Shown here in pieces: positions 30,785 to 40,131 of a DNA stretch of 64,000 nucleotides. Source of the stretch: Cyanodermella asteris. Its lineage: Eukaryota; Ascomycota; Lecanoromycetes; Ostropales; Stictidaceae. Position 1 is the first letter of the stretch. Every line of letters starts with the position of its first letter. The DNA is taken from positions 2,314-66,313 of the forward strand of contig UYJD01000017.1 of assembly GCA_900618795.1 (NCBI GenBank), written 5' to 3'. The position numbers were made by a program, and so were the translations under genes. The notes under the pieces are model-generated. The model saw only the letters and a list, made by a program, of their open reading frames with translations. It had not been told where the DNA came from and did no database searches.

Positions 30785-32775
30785 TCATATCATGGTGCCA
30801 AAAGAAGGGTCCTCAAGAATTGACTTGATACGGGTCTTTGTGTTTGATTCGCCCTCGACCGCAGGCTTCTTGTGTCTGTTCACACGTTAGCTTGGCTTGC
30901 GCTAAGGCACTGATGGGAAGTCACGAACCTGAAAGTGAAGCCGACCCAAAGGTTTTTGCTCATCGACTCGTCTCTGTCTGCCATCGTTTCCAGAGCTTGC
31001 GCCTTCTCATGAACCTCCTTGTACTTGGCCATGTCTTCTTCGTTGCCAAAGTCATCAAAGTAACCCGCGTCTGTGTCAGAGTCCAGCTCAGGTACGAACG
31101 GGGCAGTGTATGTCCTCAGCAGATCCCAGTCGACATCAGAGAAGTACGTATGTTTACGAATGTCGGCAACGCTCTTGAAGCGACGGTCACGCTCGGTAAC
31201 AAGCTTACAGATGAGATCCCAAGTGCGGTCCGAGATCCAGTACTGTGAACCATCAGCTTCTGTGAAATTGGGCCGCTGGATCACCCTTCGCCAATCCTTC
31301 AAGTTCTGCCATGTCTCATCGACCGTCGCGCCAGCGAAAGGAGGATAGCCAGCGACGGCTTCGAAGAGCATGCAGCCCAAAGACCAGTAATCGACGGTGA
31401 AGTCGTACTCTGTCCCTGCAAGCACCTCGGGGGCCATGTAATCCGGGCTGCCAACAATTGACTTCGCGTACTGAAGACCTTCTCTTTCTCTCAGAGATCG
31501 GTAGCCCTCACGACGCTCAGTCGTTGTTCGCTCATTCATGGGCCGGCCGAATGGCACCCTTGATCCTTGGCCAACTTCCTCTAATTTGATCCGCATGCTC
31601 TCAATCTTGATTGGTGACAGCATGCCAGATGCCAAACCGAAATCTGTCAACTTGACGTGGCCAGTTCCGTCAATGAGAAAGTTCTCTGGCTTCAGATCAC
31701 GGTGAATGTAACCAAGTTGATGTAAAGCATCGACACATGTGAACATTTCGGCGATGTAGAATCTGGCATGTCGGTTGTGCAGGATATGGGTGTTGTTGAG
31801 AAGCGTTCTGAAGTCTCCGCCAGGGACATATTCCATAGCCAAGTAGATGGTCTTATCATCCTGAAAAGCGTAAAGCAGCTTCACGAGCCATTCGCTGTTG
31901 GAAGTTGTGAGAATATCACGTTCAGTGAGAATGTGCTTGATTTCATCCATCTTGAAAAGCAGTCGTTTGCTCATAGACTTCAAGGCGCAGACCTCCCTAG
32001 TGTCCTTCTTCTGTGCCAAGAAGACTTGACCGTACCCTCCCTGGCCAATTTGCGTGAGAATGTGAAAGTCGCCATGGCGAAGTCTTGTTCGTCTCTTTCG
32101 CAAATTGGCTCGTTCCCGCCCGAGGTATTTTGTCTTCGCGCTGTCGTACTCTGCCGAGGAACCTCCTGCTGGACTCGGATGAGCTTGGTCAAAGTTTGTT
32201 TGTCGCACATCTCGTTGATGCACATAATTCAGAAGGTCGAAATAGTAGTCGAGGAAATAGATCTGAGTGACATTCGCCATGCGCTTGACCTTCGGCGACT
32301 GGATCTTCTCCATCTCTTCAGCTGTTAGACCGCGACCACCCACCGACTTCGAGGTCATTGACCTGACACTTGTGTACTGTGACTGCCTCGACTGCGCGGC
32401 AAAGTTTGCTCCCGAGTCTTTTGCATATATCCTGCTTGGGGGCGTGTTTTCTTGCCCTGTGCCAGCTGCGAGTGGGTCATCATCCTGCCTAGTGAGCCTG
32501 TTCGGCGAATGTGGCTGCAATTGCCCGCGTCCTGATTTTGTAGGGCTCGATGGCTCCAGCCTGAGAGCCTGGTCGAAGACATTTGGTAGATCTTTTGCCC
32601 CAGGAGGAAATCTGTTCTTGCTTGGGCTGCCTTGTGGAGTGCTGACCGGACTCGTGAAGCCGAGGCCGCTGGGTGAAGACGGCTGGCTGGAGCGAGTGAG
32701 TGCTGGTGCAGGGATGGGGATTGAAGAGAACTCGAGCCGGAAGGCTCTCGGAGTAAGAGGCGTGTTGGTAGCCAT
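30785..32775 (-). CDS. NDR/LATS-family protein kinase, Dbf2/Sid2 type
   Basis: There are two exons: 32775-30929 and 30875-30785, giving 645 residues. The 53-nt intron (30876-30928) joins WVGFTFR to HKKPAVEGESNTK, and the protein ends ...SILEDPSFGTMI. The start is the Met at 32775 (MATNTPLTPRAFRLEFSSIP); 26 upstream in-frame codons look like leader. An N-terminal Mob-binding region (FDLLNYVHQRDVRQTNFD) precedes the kinase. The glycine loop GQGGYGQVFLA is near residue 243, HRDLKPENFL near 357, DFGLASG near 378, and the activation segment SIVGSPDYMAPE near 440. The insert between DFG and APE of about 60 residues is a hallmark of NDR kinases. The hydrophobic motif FVGFTFR-like (WVGFTFR) is intact. 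Family knowledge: Sid2/Dbf2 with Mob1 is the end kinase of the septation/mitotic-exit network. The assignment to Dbf2 rather than Cbk1 rests on overall similarity by eye. Confidence 0.93.
30876..30928 (-). other. Intron of the Dbf2-type kinase gene
   Basis: A 53-nt GT...AG intron (donor GTTCGT, acceptor GTGAACAG) placed directly after the hydrophobic motif. It is required to read the conserved C-terminal tail. Confidence 0.85.
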
Positions 32776-34007
32776 CCTGATGGTGGTCGGCGTGGTGGTG
32801 GTGGGGAAGAGAAAGAATGTCAACAGCAACACCAGCGATCGCAACCACGACAAACACGCGACGTGGCAGCTTGCGCCAGAAGGTTCTCAATTGCGACGTT
32901 GCCAGAGATTCAGCAGTGCTAGGTAGAAAGACTTTATTGATTAATATCGTTTTGGGCTGAAGGTCTTGTGTTTGAGGGCAGTGACGTCCCGACTGGTGTG
33001 GCAGGAGGACTGTTTCCCCGGCGACTCCAAACAAAGCGCGGCAGAGCGACCAATGTCAGCCGCCATCCCTTGCCTTACTGTACTTGATCAGCACACTACA
33101 CCTTGTTTGCAATAACACATTGATGTGCGTCCCCCTAGATGCCATCGCATCATCATCCAAGAAGCCGCAGAAGGCATCCACGATGAAGTGATCGGCGCCT
33201 TCAACCTGATCTTGTCGATTAGCCGGGACCTCTACGACTGCCGTAGTAATAACCTACGGTTTCATTGCTCCGTCTTTCCTCAGCTAGTCAGTCCAAGAGC
33301 AAGTCAATGCGAGTCGGTTGCAGAATTGTTGTATCGTTCCAAGTAATGGGCTAATGAAAGTACACAAAGCGAATGGACTGTCGCTAGCAAAAAGCCCGGG
33401 GATGTAAGCAAGTGTAATTTACCCTTCTCATGATAGATGATTCAGACACTATGCCCATATACAAGCACCTTTGAAAGTGCTCAGCCGGTTGAGGCTCGAG
33501 CAATTCCTTATCTTTGTACACAGCTCTCTGATAAATTTAGACGCAGGCTCTCCTCAAAATACAAGTAGACTCGATCATGATGAGTGATAATGGAGCTGGT
33601 CTGAATGTCATTTTAGCCATAGATCAATTTGACCGTCCCGGCTCCGTGGTCCCGCAGACGAAACAATTGATATGCAAAGTTGTCGCAATAAGCCTTCTCT
33701 GGCAATAATACACATGGTTTTTGTGATTTTTTTAGAGCTCCGCGTGAGTGCTCTGAGCCACCACGACGAGGTGTTTCATGATAAGCACGAGGGGCTCACA
33801 GGGGCACACAGGCGCTTTCGCAGGGAAACGATCAACGCTTGCAGCGGGGGCGACGTCATCGGCTGACGACCCAAGTCTAACTTTACCTATCGCCCGCTCT
33901 CCTGCACACTACAGTGTCACAATTTGAAGATCATTCGCAGCAACAATTCCACCGCTACATACTCCTCTCAATCATAGCAACAGTCTACCAAGTCCAACAC
34001 ATTCAAC
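32776..34007. other. Divergent intergenic region, kinase to proline-rich protein gene
   Basis: About 1.2 kb between divergent start codons. The short frames (33125-33346 and 33672-33866) have no domains. It should hold both promoters and leaders; the right end (33900-34007) is the leader of the next gene. Confidence 0.5.
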
Positions 34008-34999
34008 ATGGGCGTCGGCGAGGTCTTCAAGAATGGCTGGCATCCCGAAGCCAAGAAAGGCGGCAAGGAATCCTGGCGCGGCGACTTCAAGGGCGTGAAC
34101 CAAGTTGTAGGTCAAACACAATTGAAGAGACACAGTATTCATACTGACCCTACAACTAGGCTGGCTGGATAGGAAAGGGAAAAGACGACTCAAAACACCT
34201 CGACGCGGCAAAAAACCACACCTCGAAACCTCTCTCACAATTACAAGATCCCTCCACGTTCGCTCCTCCCCCAAAACACCGAGACTACTATGGCGACGCC
34301 GCCGCCAGCGCCTCTATACCAACCCAACCACAAACTCAAACACAAACACAAACACATTCGACAGATCCGTCTGCTGGCCGAGCCCCTCCACTTCCCAACG
34401 TTCCAACATCCTCCCGACCAGCCCCCTCAATCCCTTCAAGAGCCGGAGCCGGAGCCTCACAACGCGAAGAATCCCCCGAAAAGCCCTCGGGTCCCTTCAG
34501 AGTCGACACAACAGGTCTCAGCACCTCCAACCTCCCTCCCCCACCGCAACACCGCGATAAGCGAGGCGTCGACGGCTCTCACCCACCACGCAACAACGCA
34601 CCGCCCGTACGAAACTCACCTATCAGAACAGGGCCACCGGCTCTTCCGTCTACCAGCCAAGTCGTACCTGCCCCTCCACCGCGAGCGAACGTGGCTGGTG
34701 GACCTCCGGCTACGAAACCGAAACCGACGTTGCCGCCGCGGATTCCGCCGCGGAGTGCGGTTGTGGGAAGTGCAGTCGCTGCTGGGGCTGGGACTCGGAC
34801 GCCGGATTCGCCGCCGCCGCCTTATAGTGAGACGCCGGGCCCGTTGAGTAATGCGCAGCCGGCGGTGGGGGAGTTGCAGGCCAGGTTTGCTAGGATGCGG
34901 GCTAGGGCGGAGCAGAATGAGCAAGAGAGTGGTACAACGAGTGCGAGTGAGGGAGGGGCGGCGCCGCCGCCGGTGCCGATAGGGACTAAGCCGAGATAA
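34008..34999 (+). CDS. Proline-rich disordered protein with a conserved GWHP N-terminus
   Basis: There are two exons, 34008-34106 and 34160-34999, with a 53-nt intron (donor GTAGGT, acceptor CAACTAG). The product is 312 residues. The N-terminus MGVGEVFKNGWHPEAKKGGK continues across the splice into VNQV-AGWIGKGKDDSKHLDA. The rest is dominated by Pro, Ser, Gln and Thr, with repeated proline clusters (APPPKH, LPPPPQH, VPAPPPR, SPPPPYSE) that look like SH3 or WW ligands. A short helical charged segment (LQARFARMRARAEQNEQES) lies near the C-terminus. I recall fungal proteins with this layout being annotated as Aim3-like actin-patch proteins, but I cannot confirm this. Inference: it is a cytoskeleton or endocytic adaptor. 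The gene is convergent with the small secreted-protein gene. Confidence 0.8.
34107..34159 (+). other. Intron of the proline-rich protein gene
   Basis: A 53-nt GT...AG intron, phase 0. It joins VNQV to AGWIGKGK, which restores one long frame on either side. Confidence 0.85.
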
Positions 35000-35239
35000 C
35001 TTCTGTGCGAAGCTTCTCTGCGGTGACATAAAGAAGTTCAACGATGTTGGAAACAAGAGCCTGTTCCTTAGCACCTTGTTCACTCTTCCGGGCCGTCTTT
35101 GCACATCTGTCACGAGTTGTGAGCACTTGAGAGTCGTTGGGCCGTCACGCATGGTGATTCTTGGTCAGGAAAAAGAAATGAGCGCCAGGAATAAACTTCG
35201 ATTCTCTATTCTAACACTGGCCCACTGAAACCGCGAAAT

Positions 35240-35773
35240 CTACTCCTCGTCCTCAGTGCTGTCGTCGGCATCATCGGAGGTGTCATCCTCCGTGCTGTCG
35301 TCATCAGCCTCATCGGACCCATCATCAGCAGAATCATCAGCAGGGTCGTCCGTGTCATCCGATCCATCATCATCACCAGCCGCTACCGAAGGCGTGGCCG
35401 AAGCAACAGCACTCGTCTTCGCCGCACTCGACACAACCGCCGTCGTAGTCGGCACCACACCGACCGCAGAGCTAACACCTGCTCCAGTGCTGTTGCCTCC
35501 GGCGGGTGCTGCGCCCGGAGCGAAAGCTCCTGTTCCGGTGATGCTTCCGCCCTGGCAAGAGGTGCCAGCGGCAACGGCCTGGAAGAGAGCCTTTGTACCG
35601 TCGCAGATGGCGAATTGGGTGCCGTCGGACGAGCAGACGATGGCGCCGGCTTGACTGCAGGGCTTGCTGTTGGTCACGCCGGTGGAGAGGGCGGCGGCGG
35701 CGGAGGATACTTGCCGGGGGAGGGCGGCGGCGGAGGCGGAGGCGGCGATAAAGAGGAGGGTTGTGAACTGCAT
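35240..35773 (-). CDS. Small secreted protein: CBM19-like Cys module plus Asp/Glu-rich tail
   Basis: A 177-residue product in a single exon. An N-terminal signal peptide (MQFTTLLFIAASASAAALP) ends near a possible Arg processing site (LPRQ). Residues about 34-75 contain four Cys in the pattern KPCSQAGAIVCSSDGTQFAI, then CDGTKALFQAV and GTSCQGG, which resembles CBM19-type chitin-binding modules. A Gly/Ala/Ser/Thr linker follows. The last 45 residues are almost entirely Asp, Glu, Ser and Thr (ADDSADDGSDEADDDSTEDD). Inference: it is an extracellular protein that may bind chitin and, through the acidic tail, divalent cations or basic surfaces. The combination of lectin-like module and polyacidic tail is unusual. 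It could also be a cell-wall protein or effector. The start is fixed by the signal peptide. Confidence 0.85.
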   Translation of the reverse strand: MQFTTLLFIAASASAAALPRQVSSAAAALSTGVTNSKPCSQAGAIVCSSDGTQFAICDGTKALFQAVAAGTSCQGGSITGTGAFAPGAAPAGGNSTGAGVSSAVGVVPTTTAVVSSAAKTSAVASATPSVAAGDDDGSDDTDDPADDSADDGSDEADDDSTEDDTSDDADDSTEDEE

Positions 35774-37173
35774 TTTGAGGGATGTGGTTTTAGATGGTTG
35801 TTTGACTAAAGGTGGAGAAGAGAGTGATTGGAAATCGTGGATTGGTTCGTTGATAGGTCGTGAAGAATAGTTGAATTGAAGCTGGAAAGCACTGCTTTCG
35901 CAAATTGAATGAACTGAAAAGACGAAACTGGCAAGGAAATGCTATGCTAGTGTTGAAATGAAGGCGATGTGAGGGAAGGTTTTGAGAGACAGGTGGTAAG
36001 GTACTTATATACGAGGCCTCTCCCTCGCACTGAGCAGGTTCTCTCCGTCGAATGCTGACAGTGGATGCAACATGGTGGCTGAATCAGCATAGCATCCCGC
36101 CGTCAAGGGGGCCTGGTACCTTCGTAGGTTCAAACGCCAAAAGGCTTGTATTATGGGCAGCCTTGGATGGAGAACACGTATGCTGCGTCAGCAGATGCAA
36201 CGGTGTGAAGGCGCTCTCCCACAACGACGTTCGCAGAACAGGCATTCCAGAGGAACTCGAGGTTTCTATTACCATTGTTTTAGGGGACTCATCATAACTG
36301 AGCCAGTTGGCCCTAGCTGTGAAACCCGAGGTCTATGTCATATGGCCTATGAGATGAACAGGTAACGAATAGGTTTCCTGGAGCGTAGCAGCTTTCCGAG
36401 CGAGACGTCGAGAGCCAAAGGGGGTGCGAGGGCAGGTCCCCTGTTGTCAGTGTAGTGTCTGACGAAGTGCTTGTTCGAATGGTGTTTCAGGATGAAGGCT
36501 GTGTTTGTGCGGCAGAAAATACGACATCGGCGTTGGGCCCCGACGCTGCCTGTGGCTCCTTATGTGCAATAATAGTTCGTATGTTCATACACTTGCGCGG
36601 CCTTCTAGAGACTTGAGGAGGCCCGAGATGTGAGGCCAGTGATTACGGCGTTCAAACTGTTGGCCTTGTGGTCATATTCTCGACAATGCTGATACATACT
36701 AACAATACCGCTGGACGTAAAGGTCACACGCGAGTGTAGCCTTGCATGGACACTTTGTCCAGGTCTTTCTGGATAGTCACGCAGCGATTGGTCCCGCAGG
36801 CTGTCTCACCGAATGTTTGATAGTCTCTTTTGACGGACAAGTAACATGTGATACTGTATAAGAAGAATTCTCGGCGATGGAGGGTCGTGGGTCCACGCAA
36901 GTTCAGCAATTGACCATGATAGTGCGCCAATGCACTGCGAAAATGTGATTGTTGTAGATTCTAGACGGTTTCATGTCTAACAAGTGAAACAATATCATGA
37001 TTTACGTCGCCCCGTTATAGCTGAGGCATCTGCAAAGGCCGAAATGTCGATAGGGAAGGCTCCGTCACGTGAGCGCGTGCCTGGCGCGCGCGACGTTGTC
37101 TCGACTCAGCTCCGTTTCTAGAAATTCAATATACGCGTCGAATCGCGTGCCGTGATCGAGTCTGCCAACCAAC
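35774..37173. other. Divergent intergenic region, secreted protein to RDH54-like gene
   Basis: About 1.4 kb without a supportable gene. The left end is the promoter and leader of the minus-strand secreted protein. The right end holds the RDH54-like promoter with the motifs listed separately. The short frames near 36052-36930 have no domains. Confidence 0.5.
37065..37138 (+). promoter_or_regulatory. Candidate MCB box and E-box upstream of the RDH54-like gene
   Basis: TCACGTGA lies at 37065-37072 and ACGCGT at 37133-37138, the latter 35 nt before the start codon. Family knowledge: ACGCGT is the MCB element bound by MBF at G1/S genes, including replication and repair genes. Function here is inferred. 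Confidence 0.4.
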
Positions 37174-40131
37174 ATGCTGAAGCCGTTTAGACCGCCATCT
37201 TTTCTGACAGGAGCAGCGGTTGTCAAGAAAGAAACGGACAGCGAACCTCCTCTGAAGCGTCGTCGGACCGGCGAATATGGCAGGCCATCGCCACGCGACG
37301 CCACTCGAGCCGAAAGTTCAGAGGATGCTACTGATAGCGACAGAGTCAGCCGGGCTCCTTTGAGCACGTTGGTCAATGGAATGGCCCAGGCTGCGGCTCA
37401 ATCTTCGGGCTTGCGGGAAGCTTTCTACAATGTGTTGTGGCGGAAGCCGACCAACAAGAAGCACAAAACCTGGGATTCAGACGGCATTTTGCGCATCTCT
37501 GGCGGATTTGCTTCCCTACAAGATGTCTCCGGGAATCAGCTTGGCAGATCACCACACGCGGGAACGCCTTTACTACCGGGAAGCCAATTGAAGATTGGAG
37601 GTCGAGATGTTGAGGTCGAGTCACTGCTTTCGCACAGCGACTATCTAGCTGGACGGCCAGTCCTCAATGGTGGCTTGTCTGCACGGCCAGTGCCCATTGC
37701 CGGTGACGATGGAGATGCTAAGACCGCCTCCAGCTCAAAATTTGTGGCTCCTCGCATCGTGTCTCAGTCGCTGCCAAACCCAGGAAGTGGTTGGCAGAAG
37801 CCGCGCAAACTGACGAAAGCATCGACGTCTTCGGGGAACGACTCAGATGGATTCAAGAAGCCGATCAACGTCACTTTGGCCCAATCAATGGCGTCCAAAG
37901 GCAAGTGGAAAAATCCAATGATGGATAATACTATCCAAGAAAAGATAGATAGGGTCGAGCCAACTCCAAGACACGATGCAAACGCACCAGATGCAGTGGT
38001 GATGAAGCGGCCGCCACTGAAGGATATTCCCAAGGATAAGCAGATTGTGGATGTGGTCATCGATCCTATACTTGGTCGAAAGCTTAGAGATCACCAGAAA
38101 GAAGGCGTCAAGTTCCTCTACAATTGCGTGATGGGGATGCAAACCAATATCGGTCAGGGTGCAATCTTGGCGGATGATATGGGTCTGGGAAAGACGCTGC
38201 AGACCATCGCTCTGATCTGGACTTTGCTGAAGCAGAACCCCATCTACGAATCTGAGCCCGTGATCAGAAAAGCTTTGATTGTCTGCCCGGTCACTCTCAT
38301 CAAAAACTGGAGGAAAGAGTTTCGCAAGTGGCTCGGAGCCGAACGCATCGGCGTTTTCGTCGCCGAAGACAAGAAGACTCGTATCACTGACTTCACCCGA
38401 GGCAAGAGCTACAGCGTCATGATAATCGGCTATGAAAGGCTGCGATCCGTATACGAGGAGTTACAGAAGGGGCACGGCATCGACCTAATAGTCGCAGACG
38501 AAGGACACCGACTGAAGACCGCACAGAGCAAATCGGCACAGGCCATTCAGGCACTCAGTACCCCGAGAAGGATCATCCTGTCTGGTACGCCCATCCAAAA
38601 CGACCTCGGCGAGTTCTTCTCCATGGTAGATTTCGTCAACCCCGGCGCACTGGGCACTGCGAAATCGTTTGCAAAGAATTTCGAAAAGCCGATCGAAAAG
38701 AGCCGCCAGCCAGACGCGACCGAGAAGGATATCGAAAAGGGGAACGCTCGTGGCGAAGAGCTGGCAGAGACCACGAACGTGTTCATTCTGAGGAGAACGG
38801 CTGAAGTTCTCGCAAAATACCTACCGCCAAAGACGGAATATGTACTGATGTGCAAACCTACCAAAGCCCAAGCATCCGTCTACAAACAAGTTCTCGCGTC
38901 ACCGGTCTTCCAGTCCGCCATGGGAAGCTCCGAGAGCGCCCTGCAATTGATCACCATACTGAAGAAGGTCTGCAACAGCCCGCAGCTTTTGGCCATCGAT
39001 CCCACGAAAGATCCGGAGAAGATAGGACTGGCTCCTTCCATCGCGGCCTCGATATCGCCCAATCTCCTGCGAAATGCTTCCGCAAGCGCGAAGCTGCGCG
39101 TCCTGGACCAGCTCCTCAGTACCATCCAGCGTACCACCTCCGAGAAAGTGGTCATAGTCTCCAACTTCACCTCGACGCTCGATCTTCTGGGCCAGCTCCT
39201 GACATCGCTCTCTATGCCGCATCTTCGCCTCGATGGCAGCACGGCAAGCTCGAAGCGGCAGGAATTGGTCGATACTTTCAATCGCACGGATAGCAAGCGA
39301 CACTTTGCCTTCTTGCTCTCGGCGAAAGCGGGCGGCATGGGCCTGAACCTTATAGGCGCGAGTCGACTGATTCTATTTGATGTCGACTGGAACCCCGCCA
39401 TCGACGCGCAGGCAATGGCGCGGATTCATCGTGACGGACAAAAGCGGCCATGTCACATCTACCGGCTGATCCTAGCCGGCGCCCTGGATGAGAAGATCTG
39501 GCAGAGACAAGTCACGAAGTTGGGCCTCGCGAGTAGTGTGCTGGAATCAAGATCGGGACAAGCGAGCTTCTCAAAGGATGAACTGAAGGACTTGTTTCGA
39601 TTGGACGAGGTCCAAAGGTGTCAGACTCACGAATTGATCGGATGCAAATGTCAGGGCAAGGGAGATCCTTTAGTAGACAACAGTCTGGCCGACACTCTCG
39701 TGGACGAAGATACGGAGAAAGAGAGCGAGGAAGCTCCGGTGATCGAGATCTCGGACGATGGCAGCGACTTTGACTCCGACTCGGATGAAGATATCGTACC
39801 CGTCTCCAAGCGAGGCGACAGAAAACAACCGGCCAAAACGTCGACGGTCGTCGATGACAAGCCTCGGCTGATCAAGAGCTCAGAGCTGGACATTGAGCTG
39901 CAAGAACGCCTGATCCGTGAACGACGTGAAGCAGCACGAAAGGGGACTCTGGATCCCAGCAAGGAACTAGGCTCGCTCATGGTGTACAACCACATTGACA
40001 CTGCGATCTATCGGGAGGGCCCGACCGGCAATCCGGCTGCCGTCGACGTGCTCGGAGATGAGATTTTGGACGAAGTCGTGAGGGATGAGGATAACTTGAT
40101 CACGTTCGTGTTTTCGAAGACGACCTCATGA
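37174..40131 (+). CDS. RDH54: Rad54-family SWI2/SNF2 translocase, Rdh54/Tid1 type
   Basis: A 985-residue product in a single exon. The N-terminal segment around residues 85-125 (YNVLWRKPTNKKHKTWDSDG) is the hallmark that separates Rdh54/Tid1 from Rad54 proper. The SNF2 core is complete: Walker A DDMGLGKTLQT near residue 333, Walker B VADEGHRLK near 444, the SGTPIQNDLGEF motif near 470, GMGLNLIGASRLILFDVDWN near 722, and the arginine-finger motif ARIHRDGQKRPCHIYRL near 748. A C-terminal Cys/His cluster (RCQTHELIGCKC) follows, then an acidic Ser/Asp tail (ISDDGSDFDSDSDEDIVP). Family knowledge: it is a dsDNA translocase that works with Rad51/Dmc1 in recombination and removes recombinase from duplex DNA. 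The start is fixed by MLKPFRPPSFL, common in this family. Confidence 0.95.
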   Translation: MLKPFRPPSFLTGAAVVKKETDSEPPLKRRRTGEYGRPSPRDATRAESSEDATDSDRVSRAPLSTLVNGMAQAAAQSSGLREAFYNVLWRKPTNKKHKTWDSDGILRISGGFASLQDVSGNQLGRSPHAGTPLLPGSQLKIGGRDVEVESLLSHSDYLAGRPVLNGGLSARPVPIAGDDGDAKTASSSKFVAPRIVSQSLPNPGSGWQKPRKLTKASTSSGNDSDGFKKPINVTLAQSMASKGKWKNPMMDNTIQEKIDRVEPTPRHDANAPDAVVMKRPPLKDIPKDKQIVDVVIDPILGRKLRDHQKEGVKFLYNCVMGMQTNIGQGAILADDMGLGKTLQTIALIWTLLKQNPIYESEPVIRKALIVCPVTLIKNWRKEFRKWLGAERIGVFVAEDKKTRITDFTRGKSYSVMIIGYERLRSVYEELQKGHGIDLIVADEGHRLKTAQSKSAQAIQALSTPRRIILSGTPIQNDLGEFFSMVDFVNPGALGTAKSFAKNFEKPIEKSRQPDATEKDIEKGNARGEELAETTNVFILRRTAEVLAKYLPPKTEYVLMCKPTKAQASVYKQVLASPVFQSAMGSSESALQLITILKKVCNSPQLLAIDPTKDPEKIGLAPSIAASISPNLLRNASASAKLRVLDQLLSTIQRTTSEKVVIVSNFTSTLDLLGQLLTSLSMPHLRLDGSTASSKRQELVDTFNRTDSKRHFAFLLSAKAGGMGLNLIGASRLILFDVDWNPAIDAQAMARIHRDGQKRPCHIYRLILAGALDEKIWQRQVTKLGLASSVLESRSGQASFSKDELKDLFRLDEVQRCQTHELIGCKCQGKGDPLVDNSLADTLVDEDTEKESEEAPVIEISDDGSDFDSDSDEDIVPVSKRGDRKQPAKTSTVVDDKPRLIKSSELDIELQERLIRERREAARKGTLDPSKELGSLMVYNHIDTAIYREGPTGNPAAVDVLGDEILDEVVRDEDNLITFVFSKTTS

